Origin: Micromonospora chokoriensis
Lineage (GTDB): Bacteria; Actinomycetota; Actinomycetes; Mycobacteriales; Micromonosporaceae
DNA: 64,000 nucleotides
Direction: 5' to 3'
Assembly: GCF_000718555.1 (NCBI RefSeq)
Contig: NZ_JOAN01000005.1
Coordinates: forward strand, 228,199 to 292,198
Position numbers and translations under genes: made by a program. Shown piece by piece: positions 8,168 to 16,545 of the stretch (its first letter is position 1; each line of letters opens with the position of its first letter). The notes under the pieces are model-generated. The model was not told where the DNA came from, ran no database searches, and saw nothing but the letters and a program-made list of their open reading frames with translations.

Positions 8168-10477
8168 TTGGACTCGTTCGATATGAGCAGGATCACTGAC
8201 GCAGACTTTGAGGCGCTGTGCCGGGATCTATTCGGCGAGATCCTTGGAGTCACTTTTGAGATTTTTGCCCGAGGAAAAGACCAAGGCGTCGACCTCCGCT
8301 ACATCACCCCTTCGAATGAGACTTGGATAGTGCAGTGCAAGCACTGGGATCAGACCAAACGATCAAATTTGGTTAACTACATGAAACGGCACGAGCGCCC
8401 AAAAGTCGATCTCCTCAGCCCTGATCGCTACATCTTGGCTACGTCCGTAGACCTCAACCCGAAAGCCAAGAGTGATCTGTTTGACGCCCTGTCTCCGCAC
8501 ATAGGCACAACGGGAGATATTTGGGGCGCTCGCGAGATCGAGGCAGAACTTCGTCAACGCGAACACATTGTACGCCGACACATTCGTTTATGGCTCAACA
8601 GCACTGCCGTTTTGAATGCAATGCTGACAAACAGCATTGTCACCAGATCGCGAATGCTGCTCGAAGACACTAAAACAACTCTGCTGACATACGTTCCGAA
8701 CCTAAGCCTCTCTCGAGCTGCCGAGATTCTCGACAGCGAGCACGTATGTGTTATTGCGGGCGCACCGGGAGTCGGAAAAACAACCCTGGCTCAAGTCATT
8801 GCAGCAGCGCACGTAGGCGACGGATACGAGCTGATCGAGATTTCCGAGGACGTCGAGGAGGCATTTGCGGCCTGGCGCGATGGCGACGCGCAGATCTTTT
8901 ACTACGACGACTTTCTTGGTGCCACAGCCCTTGATGACAAGCTTCGCAAAAACGAGGATATTCGGCTGACCAGCCTTATGCGGCAGATCAAAAAGGATCC
9001 AACAAAAAGGCTCGTACTTACCAGCCGTGAGTACATTCTTGCGCAGGCTGAGCAACGGTACGAGGTGCTGGCCAGGGAAGACTTCAACTTATTGACATGC
9101 GTGCTCGATCTCACGGATTACCAGCTCGAAACACGCGCCCAACTTCTGTACAACCATGTCTATTTTGCGCCCGTGTCCGACCTCGCGAAAGCGGCGTTCG
9201 CTGACCCGTTAATACATCTACCATTGCTTAATCACCCAAACTTCAATCCTCGCCTAATCTCTATTGCGCTCACTCTTGCGGCTGGGAGGATGGCAGCGGA
9301 AGACGTCCCGACCCAAGTCCTGAATACGTTGAATAGGCCAGAACAGCTCTGGCGGCATATCGTCGAGAACCAGCTGAACGCGGCGCAAGTAGCCGTCATC
9401 GAGGCCCTCTTCTCACTCCCGACGGCTAATCGTGAGTCGCTGCGAATCGCTTGGCGTGCGTTGCAAAGTTATCGGGGGATTCAACAACGGGACGATGAAC
9501 TGAGACGAGCGTTGCAGATTCTGGATGGCACCCTAATCCGAATTGACGACAGCCCTTTCGGCGCCCGGATATCGTTCGCAAACCCCTCGATCCGGGATTT
9601 CATGGTCGAATATCTGACCGAGCGGCCCGATTCATTGCTTGAATTGCTGCAAAGCATAAGTTATCACGAGCAGGTCGAAGTTCTATGGGCATCCGTGCCG
9701 TGCCTGCGTGATGCGGGAGCCGTGCCGGGTGAGGTGCGAACTGTGCTCGAGGAATCCCTGCCTGGCTACTGGCTTTCGAGACCGCTAAATGGAACGCTAA
9801 CGGAAGCGTATCCACGCCGACTGCTAGCCTCAATTGAGATAGCCGAGGCAATTTCAAGCGAGGAACTATCGGCGCAGATTGCGCACGCCCTTAAATACGA
9901 AGTGTACGATCTGGTCCATGAAACTGCCGACCTCGACGTCGTCGTTGCCATAGCCGAGCGAGTACGCCACTCTGGACATGAACTGCTGTCCGACCTCGAG
10001 GTCGATTTCGCTGGCGCAATCACTGAGCGAATCATGGGGAGCCTTGTAGATTGGGACGCAGCTCGGCAGGCAAGGCGCATCGCCGAGTCACTCGACCTTG
10101 ACCTCGACGCAAATGATGTTGACCGCATTGACCGAGCCATCAAGGAAGGAGCCATTCAGCTGGTCGAACGCTGGCACGCGGGCGACAGCTCGCTAGCATT
10201 ACGCGACGACCTCACAGAAGTTCTGGAGATCGCGGACGTTCAGTACGAGGAGTCACCAGCAGACCGGGACGACTTTCCCAGCTGGCTGAATCCGGCGCAG
10301 GCTATGCAAAACTTCATCCATCTAGCCGGGGAGCACTCCGTTTACTGGAATCGCGATGTTGGTCCCGAGCGCTCCGACGCTGATGCGAATAGAGCGGTGG
10401 CTCGCATCTTCGCCGGACTAGCAGCCTTCGCGACAACCGAAGAGCAAGACGAAGAGCCTAAGGAGCCAAGAGGCTAA
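8168..10477 (+). CDS. Mrr-type nuclease fused to STAND NTPase (defence-type)
   Basis: 769 residues from TTG 8168, six bases after AGGGGG. Residues about 5-130 form a restriction-endonuclease-like (Mrr_cat) domain: DFEALCRDLFGEILG, then DQGVDLRY and WIVQCKHW, the D-QxK core of a PD-(D/E)XK nuclease. A P-loop IAGAPGVGKTTLA is at about 197-209, Walker B IFYYDDFLG at about 243-251 and RLVLTSREYIL at about 281-291, the layout of nSTAND3-type ATPases. The remaining 400 residues are helical and probably act as target sensor. Base composition and codon use are clearly more AT-rich than the flanks, suggesting separate acquisition. Proteins of this build include AVAST/Avs anti-phage NTPases; this one has a short sensor region. 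The defence role is inferred. Confidence 0.8.
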   Translation: MDSFDMSRITDADFEALCRDLFGEILGVTFEIFARGKDQGVDLRYITPSNETWIVQCKHWDQTKRSNLVNYMKRHERPKVDLLSPDRYILATSVDLNPKAKSDLFDALSPHIGTTGDIWGAREIEAELRQREHIVRRHIRLWLNSTAVLNAMLTNSIVTRSRMLLEDTKTTLLTYVPNLSLSRAAEILDSEHVCVIAGAPGVGKTTLAQVIAAAHVGDGYELIEISEDVEEAFAAWRDGDAQIFYYDDFLGATALDDKLRKNEDIRLTSLMRQIKKDPTKRLVLTSREYILAQAEQRYEVLAREDFNLLTCVLDLTDYQLETRAQLLYNHVYFAPVSDLAKAAFADPLIHLPLLNHPNFNPRLISIALTLAAGRMAAEDVPTQVLNTLNRPEQLWRHIVENQLNAAQVAVIEALFSLPTANRESLRIAWRALQSYRGIQQRDDELRRALQILDGTLIRIDDSPFGARISFANPSIRDFMVEYLTERPDSLLELLQSISYHEQVEVLWASVPCLRDAGAVPGEVRTVLEESLPGYWLSRPLNGTLTEAYPRRLLASIEIAEAISSEELSAQIAHALKYEVYDLVHETADLDVVVAIAERVRHSGHELLSDLEVDFAGAITERIMGSLVDWDAARQARRIAESLDLDLDANDVDRIDRAIKEGAIQLVERWHAGDSSLALRDDLTEVLEIADVQYEESPADRDDFPSWLNPAQAMQNFIHLAGEHSVYWNRDVGPERSDADANRAVARIFAGLAAFATTEEQDEEPKEPRG

Positions 10478-10746
10478 GTGGCTTGTCGATGGATACTCCC
10501 CGAGCGTGCACAGAATCTGAGAGTGACTCAGACAACACCATCTGTTCTCAGACTATACAGTTGACGAATACCGCTCAGCGGGAATGGTGCTGGCACGCGT
10601 CATCGAACTCTGCGACTCGCCGTCCCAGGGGCAGGCCGGATCGGTGCAGTGTTTTTTAGTCGGCTTGCCAGGCCCCAGGTTTGCGTGGAGTCGGCATCGA
10701 CGGTGTCATATTGATCATGCGCCACCATGATTCGAACCCAGAGATG
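10478..10746. other. Intergenic gap, no gene seen
   Basis: The 269 bases between the STAND gene and the wall hydrolase are convergent 3' regions. I see a short CCGCT-C-AGCGG hairpin at about 10571-10581, a T-run at about 10653-10658, and a tRNA T-loop-like GATTCGAACCC at 10730-10740 without the rest of a tRNA. No convincing reading frame or RNA gene. Confidence 0.4.
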
Positions 10747-11805
10747 TCATGACGGCAGTGGCCTACGAATAGCGGCAACCTGCCGGCTCCAGTTGCTGAC
10801 CAGGACGACCTGTACGACGTCGCCCGTTCTGGGCGCCTGAACGAGGTACTGGCGGCCGTCGCCGTCGGTACCGATGTACATGCCGACGTGGCGGGGCCGA
10901 GACATCGTGCCGTCGGAGCCAGGGATGAAGATCAGGTCGCCCGGCCGCATCGCCGCTAGCGAGGGGACGACGACGCCGGTGTGGACCTGGTCGGCGGTCA
11001 CCCGAGGGATTCGCACACCGCCTTCGGCCCAGGCGGCCATCATCAGCCCGGAACAGTCGTAGCTGTCCGGTCCTTCGGCACCCCAGACGTAGGGCTTGCC
11101 CAGTTGCGCGAGGGCGAAAGAGACGACTGCCCGTAGCTGCGGGTCAGACGGCAGAACGAATCCGTCGGGCAGTCCAGCGTCGTCCAGGGAGGGCAGTCCG
11201 TCCCCGCCGTCGCTGGTGCAGACGATGTTCATGCCATCGCTGATCAGAGCGACCAGCTGCTGGGCCTCGGGCTGCCACTTTGCGTACGCGTCGGGGAACG
11301 CCGACCGCTGCACGGCCTGCGCGGCCTGGGTGAGCGGCATGGTCTGCCAGCCATCCACCTTGACCAGGCGCTCGTAGAACTTCCGGGCGGCATAGCGAGG
11401 GTCGAGGATCTGTTCGGGGGTACCCCAGCCTTGACTGGGTCGCTGCTGGAACAGTCCGAGCGAGTCATGGTCGTTGTCCTCGCCGAGGTGACCGAGGTTG
11501 CGTAGTGTGGACTCCTGCATGGCTGTAGCCACGGCGATTTCCCAGCCGTAGCGCGGCATGTGCAGCTCGGCGCCGACGGTGACGATGGTGGCCGCGTTGC
11601 TGACTTGCTCGGAGCTCCAGGAGCCCTGATCGGGCCAGTCCGTAGGTGCGGCTGTAGTGCCGGGCGAGACGCTGGACGGGCTTATGGTGCAGCCCATCGC
11701 CGGGCTCGCTCCGAGCAGCGCGAGGGCAACGAACACGATCAGCGCAAGCGGCGCGAGGACCACGACAGCAAGCCCGCCTGAAAGTACCGGCCACGGCCTG
11801 CTCAT
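10747..11805 (-). CDS. Conjugation wall hydrolase: lysozyme-like plus NlpC/P60
   Basis: 352 residues. One N-terminal TM segment (about 8-35) anchors the protein. An SLT/lysozyme-like domain covers about 75-190, with AVATAMQESTLRNLGHLG (candidate catalytic Glu at about 94) and the SLGLFQQRPSQGWG block. The C-terminal NlpC/P60 domain (about 218-345) has the catalytic Cys in YDCSGLMMAAW (about 250) and His in RPRHVGMYIG (about 313). Two-domain hydrolases of this kind (VirB1/TcpG-like) open peptidoglycan for the T4SS channel in Gram-positive conjugation. The start overlaps the upstream lipoprotein stop (ATGA), and the pair is divergent from the main conjugation operon. Confidence 0.85.
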   Translation of the reverse strand: MSRPWPVLSGGLAVVVLAPLALIVFVALALLGASPAMGCTISPSSVSPGTTAAPTDWPDQGSWSSEQVSNAATIVTVGAELHMPRYGWEIAVATAMQESTLRNLGHLGEDNDHDSLGLFQQRPSQGWGTPEQILDPRYAARKFYERLVKVDGWQTMPLTQAAQAVQRSAFPDAYAKWQPEAQQLVALISDGMNIVCTSDGGDGLPSLDDAGLPDGFVLPSDPQLRAVVSFALAQLGKPYVWGAEGPDSYDCSGLMMAAWAEGGVRIPRVTADQVHTGVVVPSLAAMRPGDLIFIPGSDGTMSRPRHVGMYIGTDGDGRQYLVQAPRTGDVVQVVLVSNWSRQVAAIRRPLPS

Positions 11806-12380
11806 CGCAGACCTGTCTGGCGGATCTCGTACTCGGTAACTCGCCAGCCGGATCCGTCAGGGCCTCCGCGGCGCAGGGTGCAGTCGACCAGGCTGCGCTC
11901 AGTCCAGCCGCGCCAGCCGTCTTCACCGAGGGGCGTCGCGGTCACCCGGACCGCGCGCCGGGCGGCGATCGCCGTATCAAATGGCTGAAGCCCGTCGACG
12001 AAGGGCTCCACGGCGGCGTCGACGTACGCCCGGTGTTCGGCCCAGGTCGCCCAGCGGCCGTCCCGCCTCGCCGCAGGGCTCTGTCCCGCCAGTGTTCCGC
12101 TGGCGTAGCGGATGGCGCGGTCGTAGGCATCGCCCGGTCCGGCGTCCCGCCGGGTATCGGCGCTGTAAAGAGCCGCGGCGAATCGGCTGCACACCTCGCC
12201 GGGGTCGGCGTACGCGAACCCGGCCTGCGATGGCGGCGGCACCGGGGCAGCGACGTCAGCCGGGGCGGACAGGGCCCTGGTTGTGCTCGGCGCGGCCGGC
12301 GCCGGCTGCCTGCCGACGGCGCAACCGGTAACGGACAAAGCCAGGGTGAGTACCGCCGCTGTTCGAGTTCGCGCGTTCAT
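11802..12380 (-). CDS. Conjugation-associated lipoprotein
   Basis: About 192 residues from ATG 12380 (a GTG two codons upstream is also possible). The signal sequence TAAVLTLALSVTGC ends in a lipobox VTGC. A Pro/Ala/Thr linker (about 25-55) precedes a soluble domain of about 130 residues (EVCSRFAAALYSADTRRDAGPGDAY to RVTEYEIRQTGLR) that has the helix-then-strands pattern of NTF2-like domains found in VirB8/TcpC-type and related mobile-element lipoproteins. It is translationally coupled to the wall hydrolase. A role at the outer face of the T4SS channel is inferred from position only. Confidence 0.65.
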   Translation of the reverse strand: MNARTRTAAVLTLALSVTGCAVGRQPAPAAPSTTRALSAPADVAAPVPPPSQAGFAYADPGEVCSRFAAALYSADTRRDAGPGDAYDRAIRYASGTLAGQSPAARRDGRWATWAEHRAYVDAAVEPFVDGLQPFDTAIAARRAVRVTATPLGEDGWRGWTERSLVDCTLRRGGPDGSGWRVTEYEIRQTGLR

Positions 12381-12546
12381 GGCCACGACGGTGCCGACGC
12401 GCCAACGCCGTTACCGCTGCCAGTCGCGGCTGGCAGCGGCGGTAACGACGGCAGCAAGGCCAGCGTCAACTCTGCCGTCAGCCCTACCCAGCGAAGGTCC
12501 AGGGCAGATGCCCAACCGAGGGCATCGTGACCTCCGGGAGACTGCA
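12381..12546. promoter_or_regulatory. Divergent conjugation promoter region with long inverted repeat
   Basis: Between the divergent lipoprotein/hydrolase pair and the plus-strand T4SS operon. An imperfect palindrome has arms CGTTACCGCTGCCAG (12409-12423) and CTGGCAGCGGCGGTAACG (12430-12447), identical except for a 3-base bulge, with a 6-base loop. It is a candidate operator or transcript hairpin. The sequence GGGAG lies about seven bases before GTG 12547. Confidence 0.5.
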
Positions 12547-12843
12547 GTGTTTGCTCACTACCTCGCTGGGGCTTTGCTCGATGCCCTGGCCGCCCCGACT
12601 CCCCTACCGACGCCCCCACCGGGCCTCGATGTCGCAGGGGACCTATTCATCGGTTGGATGAAGTGGATCCTCATCGTCGCCGGTGTCGGCGGCCTGCTCG
12701 TCTGCGGGATCATGATGGCCGTTGGGCGCCGGAACCGGTCGGCGTTCGCTGCGGACGGCGCGGCTGGCATCCCATGGGTGCTGGCCGGGCTCACATGCGG
12801 CGCGGTCGCGGCCGTGGTCGTCGGCGCAGTCTTGCCGGGCTGA
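12547..12843 (+). CDS. Small two-TM conjugation protein (VirB2/TrbC-like topology)
   Basis: 98 residues from GTG 12547 with GGGAG at proper distance; longer upstream starts would run through the palindrome. A short N-terminal part (MFAHYLAGALLDALAAP and a Pro-rich stretch) is followed by a TM helix at about 35-55 (WMKWILIVAGVGGLLVCGIMM), a basic loop GRRNRS and a second TM helix at about 75-97. It opens the plus-strand T4SS operon. Two-TM proteins of about this size in this place are typical of VirB2/TrbC-like pilin or PrgI-type subunits, but sequence similarity is not decisive. Confidence 0.65.
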   Translation: MFAHYLAGALLDALAAPTPLPTPPPGLDVAGDLFIGWMKWILIVAGVGGLLVCGIMMAVGRRNRSAFAADGAAGIPWVLAGLTCGAVAAVVVGAVLPG

Positions 12844-12846
12844 GTC

Positions 12847-13593
12847 ATGACTTACGACGTCATCACTCGCGCCCGCCGCACCACGCGCCGTCGGCTAACC
12901 GCCCTCTGTTTGATCGCTGCAGCAATGCTCAGTGCCACGGCCGTAGCAGTGGTGTTTGACGCAGGCGCGGATCGCCCCGCCCCCTCAACGGTGGGTCCGG
13001 TACTGGTTCGCCCCGAGAACACCGGTGATGGGCAGGCGAACCTGCCAGATGACTTGGATTGGGTTGACGTCGCGGGAGTTTCGGTGCCCGTGTCGGAACG
13101 GTCCGGTCCCCGGATCTCCAGCGAGGGGCAGGCTCGCGGGTTTACACGCGACCGTGGCGGTGCCGTGCTGGCCGCTGTGCACATCGTCGTGCGCGTCAAC
13201 CCGCAGGTTGGGCCGGATGTGTTCGACCCGACGTTGCGTACTCAGGTCGTCGGTGCTGACGCGCTCGCGATGCGGGCCCAAGTCGCGCAGGCGTACGACG
13301 AGTTGCGCGGCCAGACGGGCGTAGCGGACGGGCAGCCCGTCGGACGCCTGAACGCCACCCTGCTCGGCTACAGGATCCTCAGCTACACCGACGACGAGGT
13401 CGCCCTGCGCCTGCTTACCGAGGCACCGAGCGGCTCGGGTAGCTCGCTGATGGTCAGCACCGAGGTACGCGTTCGCTGGACGGGTTCGGACTGGGCACTG
13501 CTGGCGCCCGCCGGCGGGACGTTCGACCAGGCCGTGACCGTCGTTCTGGATCCGTACACCGCCATGTTCCTTCCCTTCAGCGCAGGTGGGTGA
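12847..13593 (+). CDS. VirB8/TcpC-like conjugation protein
   Basis: 248 residues, start three bases after the previous stop. A basic N-terminus and one TM helix (about 18-38, LTALCLIAAAMLSATAVAVVF) are followed by an extracytoplasmic part: a variable linker (about 40-105) and a domain of about 130 residues (GFTRDRGGAVLAAVHIVVRV to WTGSDWALLAPAGGTF) of helix plus beta-strand character. A single N-terminal anchor with an NTF2-like outer domain is the layout of VirB8/TcpC scaffold proteins. Assignment rests on topology and gene order. Confidence 0.6.
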   Translation: MTYDVITRARRTTRRRLTALCLIAAAMLSATAVAVVFDAGADRPAPSTVGPVLVRPENTGDGQANLPDDLDWVDVAGVSVPVSERSGPRISSEGQARGFTRDRGGAVLAAVHIVVRVNPQVGPDVFDPTLRTQVVGADALAMRAQVAQAYDELRGQTGVADGQPVGRLNATLLGYRILSYTDDEVALRLLTEAPSGSGSSLMVSTEVRVRWTGSDWALLAPAGGTFDQAVTVVLDPYTAMFLPFSAGG

Positions 13594-13597
13594 CCTC

Positions 13598-15037
13598 ATG
13601 CCTTTCTGCAACCCCTTCATGCCCGCGAGCTGCACCGGGGCCATTGTCGGTGGAATCAATACCGGCGTCGAGGCCCGCGACTCAATGGTCACCGCGCTCC
13701 TCGACGGGCTGGCCAATGCAACGAAGGACGCCATCCAGTGGGTCGCCGGCCTGCTGACCAGTTGGACGCTCATCCCGTCGAACAGCCTGTGCCCGACCAG
13801 CGGGTCTGACCCGGGTCAGTGGGCAACCGACTGGGTGGCCCAATGCAACGAGGCCGTCGGGCCCGCACAGCAGCTGCGTGGGTTCATGCTGCCGATCACG
13901 ATCCTGGTCCTGGTCGGTGGGTTGGTGTGGCAGGGCATCACCATCGTCATCAGCCGCAAGGGTGCGCCGCTTCTGCAGGCGGTCCGCGGAGTCTGGAACA
14001 CCGCTCTCTGGGGCAGCGTCGGCGTTGCCGGCACCCACCTGGTCCTTAAGGCCGGGGACAGCTACTCGATGTGGCTGCTGAACGAGGCGATCTTCAAGGA
14101 GTCCAACAAACCACCCAACAAGGCCATGAGCGCTGCGCTCGGGGCGCTGCTGCTTCCCAGCACCGAGGTGGCCCCGTTCGTGATGATCCTGGTCGGCGTC
14201 GTCGTCATCCTCGCGGCCGTGGTGCAGACCATCCTGATGGTCTTCCGTGAAGGCGCCGTGGTCATCCTGGCCGGACTGCTGCACCTGGCGGCGGCCGGCT
14301 CCATCACCCGAGGCACCAGCCAGTGGCTACACAAGACCCTCGGCTGGTCCCTCGCACTCGCGCTGTACAAGCCAGCAGCGGTGACGGTGTACGCCACCTC
14401 GTTCGTCATGATGCGCGGCAACGGACGGGACTGGCTGATGGGCCTTGGCATGCTGGCCCTGTCCGTGATCGCCCTACCCGCGCTGATGAAGTTCTTCACC
14501 GTCTTCACCGGCGGCGTCGCCTCCGGGGGTGCAGGCCTCGGCATGGCCGGCGCCGGAGCGGCAGCAGGCCTGCACGCCGCGTCCTCGATACGCGGAGCGG
14601 CCGGCGGTCACAGTGCTGGCGACCACGCCCGCTACATGGACTCGCGGGGACCTGGTAACGACGGCGGCAAGGGCCCCACCGGGGCCATGCCGGCTCCGTC
14701 CGCGCCCTCGCCCACGAGCGGATCCGGTGGAGGCACGGCCGGTAGCGCACCGACGGTGATCAGCGGTAACGCCACCGCTGGCGGCATGCCGGGTCCGGTA
14801 ACACCCACGACCACCGTGCCCGCCGGTAGTGGCGCTACCGCGTCCGCCGGTGGTAGCGCCGCGGCCTCGGGTGGCGCGGCTGCTGGGGGTGGCATGGCAG
14901 CAGCCGGAGCCGCGACCGGGCCGGCAGCACCGGTTGTCATCGGCACCGTCCTGGCCGCGCAGGCCGGGGCCACGGCAGCGAAGGCAGGCGCGAACACGGC
15001 CAGCTCCACGATGCGGGACGGGAGTACGCCGTCATGA
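13598..15037 (+). CDS. VirB6/TrbL-like polytopic membrane protein
   Basis: 479 residues from ATG 13598 (AGGTGGGTGA upstream; a GTG-type start at 13586 is less likely). After a Cys-containing N-terminus (MPFCNPFMPASC) there are about six hydrophobic segments between residues 85 and 310, including LPITILVLVGGLVWQGITIVI and VAPFVMILVGVVVILAAVV. The last 160 residues are a Gly/Ala/Ser/Pro low-complexity tail. This is the usual build of actinobacterial TrbL/VirB6-type channel proteins. Its stop overlaps the start of the SCO6880 gene (ATGA). Confidence 0.78.
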   Translation: MPFCNPFMPASCTGAIVGGINTGVEARDSMVTALLDGLANATKDAIQWVAGLLTSWTLIPSNSLCPTSGSDPGQWATDWVAQCNEAVGPAQQLRGFMLPITILVLVGGLVWQGITIVISRKGAPLLQAVRGVWNTALWGSVGVAGTHLVLKAGDSYSMWLLNEAIFKESNKPPNKAMSAALGALLLPSTEVAPFVMILVGVVVILAAVVQTILMVFREGAVVILAGLLHLAAAGSITRGTSQWLHKTLGWSLALALYKPAAVTVYATSFVMMRGNGRDWLMGLGMLALSVIALPALMKFFTVFTGGVASGGAGLGMAGAGAAAGLHAASSIRGAAGGHSAGDHARYMDSRGPGNDGGKGPTGAMPAPSAPSPTSGSGGGTAGSAPTVISGNATAGGMPGPVTPTTTVPAGSGATASAGGSAAASGGAAAGGGMAAAGAATGPAAPVVIGTVLAAQAGATAAKAGANTASSTMRDGSTPS

Positions 15038-16524
15038 GCAGCGACCAGGCGCAGGTCCGTACCTACGGCGGCTGGCGGCGGGCGCGGGGCATGGGCTTGT
15101 TCGGCCTCGGACCGACGCAGACCTTCGTCGTCCTCGCGGCGATCACTGTGCTGATCGTCTCCGGATCGATGGGACTGCGGGCGCTGGCCGTAGCCGCAGG
15201 TCCCTGTGTGCTGCTCGTGGTGCTACTGGTGCTGCGGTGGGACGGGGTGCCGCTGTCAGCCGGAATCGCACAGCGAGTGCGATGGCTGATCGGCACCAGC
15301 CGCGGCTACACCTCGTACCGCTCCGGGCTGATGGTCGCCGGTGAGCACGCCTGGCAGCTCCCGGGTGTGCTCGCCCCGACCACCCTGCTGACCGTCGAGG
15401 ACGAGGGCAGCGGCGGGTATGGAGTGGTCTTCAACCGCCGGTCGGGCACCATGACGGTGACGCTGCGCTGCGCGGCCACCTCGACCTGGCTGGCCGATCC
15501 GGACGCGAGCGCGGCGTGGGTGGCCAACTGGGGTGGCTGGTTGGCGAACCTGGGCTACCTGCCGATCGTCGACCACGTCACTGTCACCGTGGACACCGCC
15601 CCGGATCCCGGATCCCGGTTGGCCGACCACGTCAGCCGACGGATCGTCTCGCACGGGCCGGCTTCGGCCCGACGGGTCCTGCAACGGCTGGTGGAGGTGT
15701 CCCCCGCAGCCGCCGCCGACGTGGAGACCCGGGTGTCTGTGACCTTCAAGCCCGGTGCCTCCCCAAGCAAGCCTAAGAGCGAAGACGAGGCGCTGGAGGA
15801 GATCAGCCGGACCTTGCCGGGTCTGCAGGACTCGCTGGGCAGCTGCGGACTGACCGTCCTCGGCCGAGCCAGCGCGGAGGCGATCTCGGCCATCGTGCGG
15901 ACGGCGTTCGATCCAGCTAGCCGTGGTGACGTGGCCCGGCTGGCGGCGACTCCCGGCCTGGATCTGACCCGGTGGTTGGACTGGGACACCGCCGGGCCGG
16001 TGATGGCCGAGGAGCACCTCGACCGGTACGTGCACGACTCCGGCACATCGGTGTCCTGGGCATGGCATGAGGCACCACGCCAACACGTGCACTCCGATGT
16101 GCTCGCCCGGCTGCTGGCACCCGGCCCGTACCCGAAGCGGGTTTCGCTGCTCTACCGGCCCTTCCCCGCCGGTGAAGCCGCGCGGATCGTGGAGAGCGAG
16201 GTCAATGCCGCGGCGTTCCGGGCGGCCTACAACCGGGCACAGAAACGCGACGAGTCCGCCCGCGACCACGCCGACCGGGAACGGGCCCTACAGACCGCGC
16301 GGGAAGAAGCGACCGGGTCCGGGGTGGGCCTGATGTCGCTGTTCGTCACCACCACTGTCGTCTGCCCCGACGACCTCGGCCGGGCCATCGCCGACGTCGA
16401 GTCCCGCGCCGACGTAGCCAAGATCCGGCTACGGCAGCTGCGCGCCAGCCAAGCCGCCGGCTTCGCCACCACCCTGCCCTGCGGCGTATGCCCGCCGCAG
16501 CTGGCCCGCCACTGGCCCCGCTGA
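15034..16524 (+). CDS. SCO6880-family conjugation protein (VirB3/VirB4 N-terminal-like)
   Basis: 496 residues. Two adjacent TM helices lie at about 27-48 and 48-70 (TQTFVVLAAITVLIVSG, GPCVLLVVLLVLRW); the rest is soluble, with WLADPDASAAWVANWGGWLANLG at about 150-172 and AAFRAAYNRAQKRDESARDHADRER segments late. This matches the SCO6880 family, found next to a separate VirB4-like ATPase in actinobacterial conjugative elements, where it is thought to stand in for the membrane-anchored PrgI/VirB3 plus N-terminal VirB4 part. No P-loop is present, as expected. Coupled to its upstream neighbour; the ATPase gene follows after 21 bases. Confidence 0.85.
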   Translation: MSSDQAQVRTYGGWRRARGMGLFGLGPTQTFVVLAAITVLIVSGSMGLRALAVAAGPCVLLVVLLVLRWDGVPLSAGIAQRVRWLIGTSRGYTSYRSGLMVAGEHAWQLPGVLAPTTLLTVEDEGSGGYGVVFNRRSGTMTVTLRCAATSTWLADPDASAAWVANWGGWLANLGYLPIVDHVTVTVDTAPDPGSRLADHVSRRIVSHGPASARRVLQRLVEVSPAAAADVETRVSVTFKPGASPSKPKSEDEALEEISRTLPGLQDSLGSCGLTVLGRASAEAISAIVRTAFDPASRGDVARLAATPGLDLTRWLDWDTAGPVMAEEHLDRYVHDSGTSVSWAWHEAPRQHVHSDVLARLLAPGPYPKRVSLLYRPFPAGEAARIVESEVNAAAFRAAYNRAQKRDESARDHADRERALQTAREEATGSGVGLMSLFVTTTVVCPDDLGRAIADVESRADVAKIRLRQLRASQAAGFATTLPCGVCPPQLARHWPR

Positions 16525-16545
16525 CTTCAGAAGCAGGAGCAATCA

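Noticed and set aside
10730..10740. tRNA T-loop-like GATTCGAACCC near the wall hydrolase stop
   Set aside because: Only the T-loop motif is present; no acceptor, D or anticodon arm could be built around it, and it shares only ten bases with the tRNA-Pro att region, so it is not a supported second att site.
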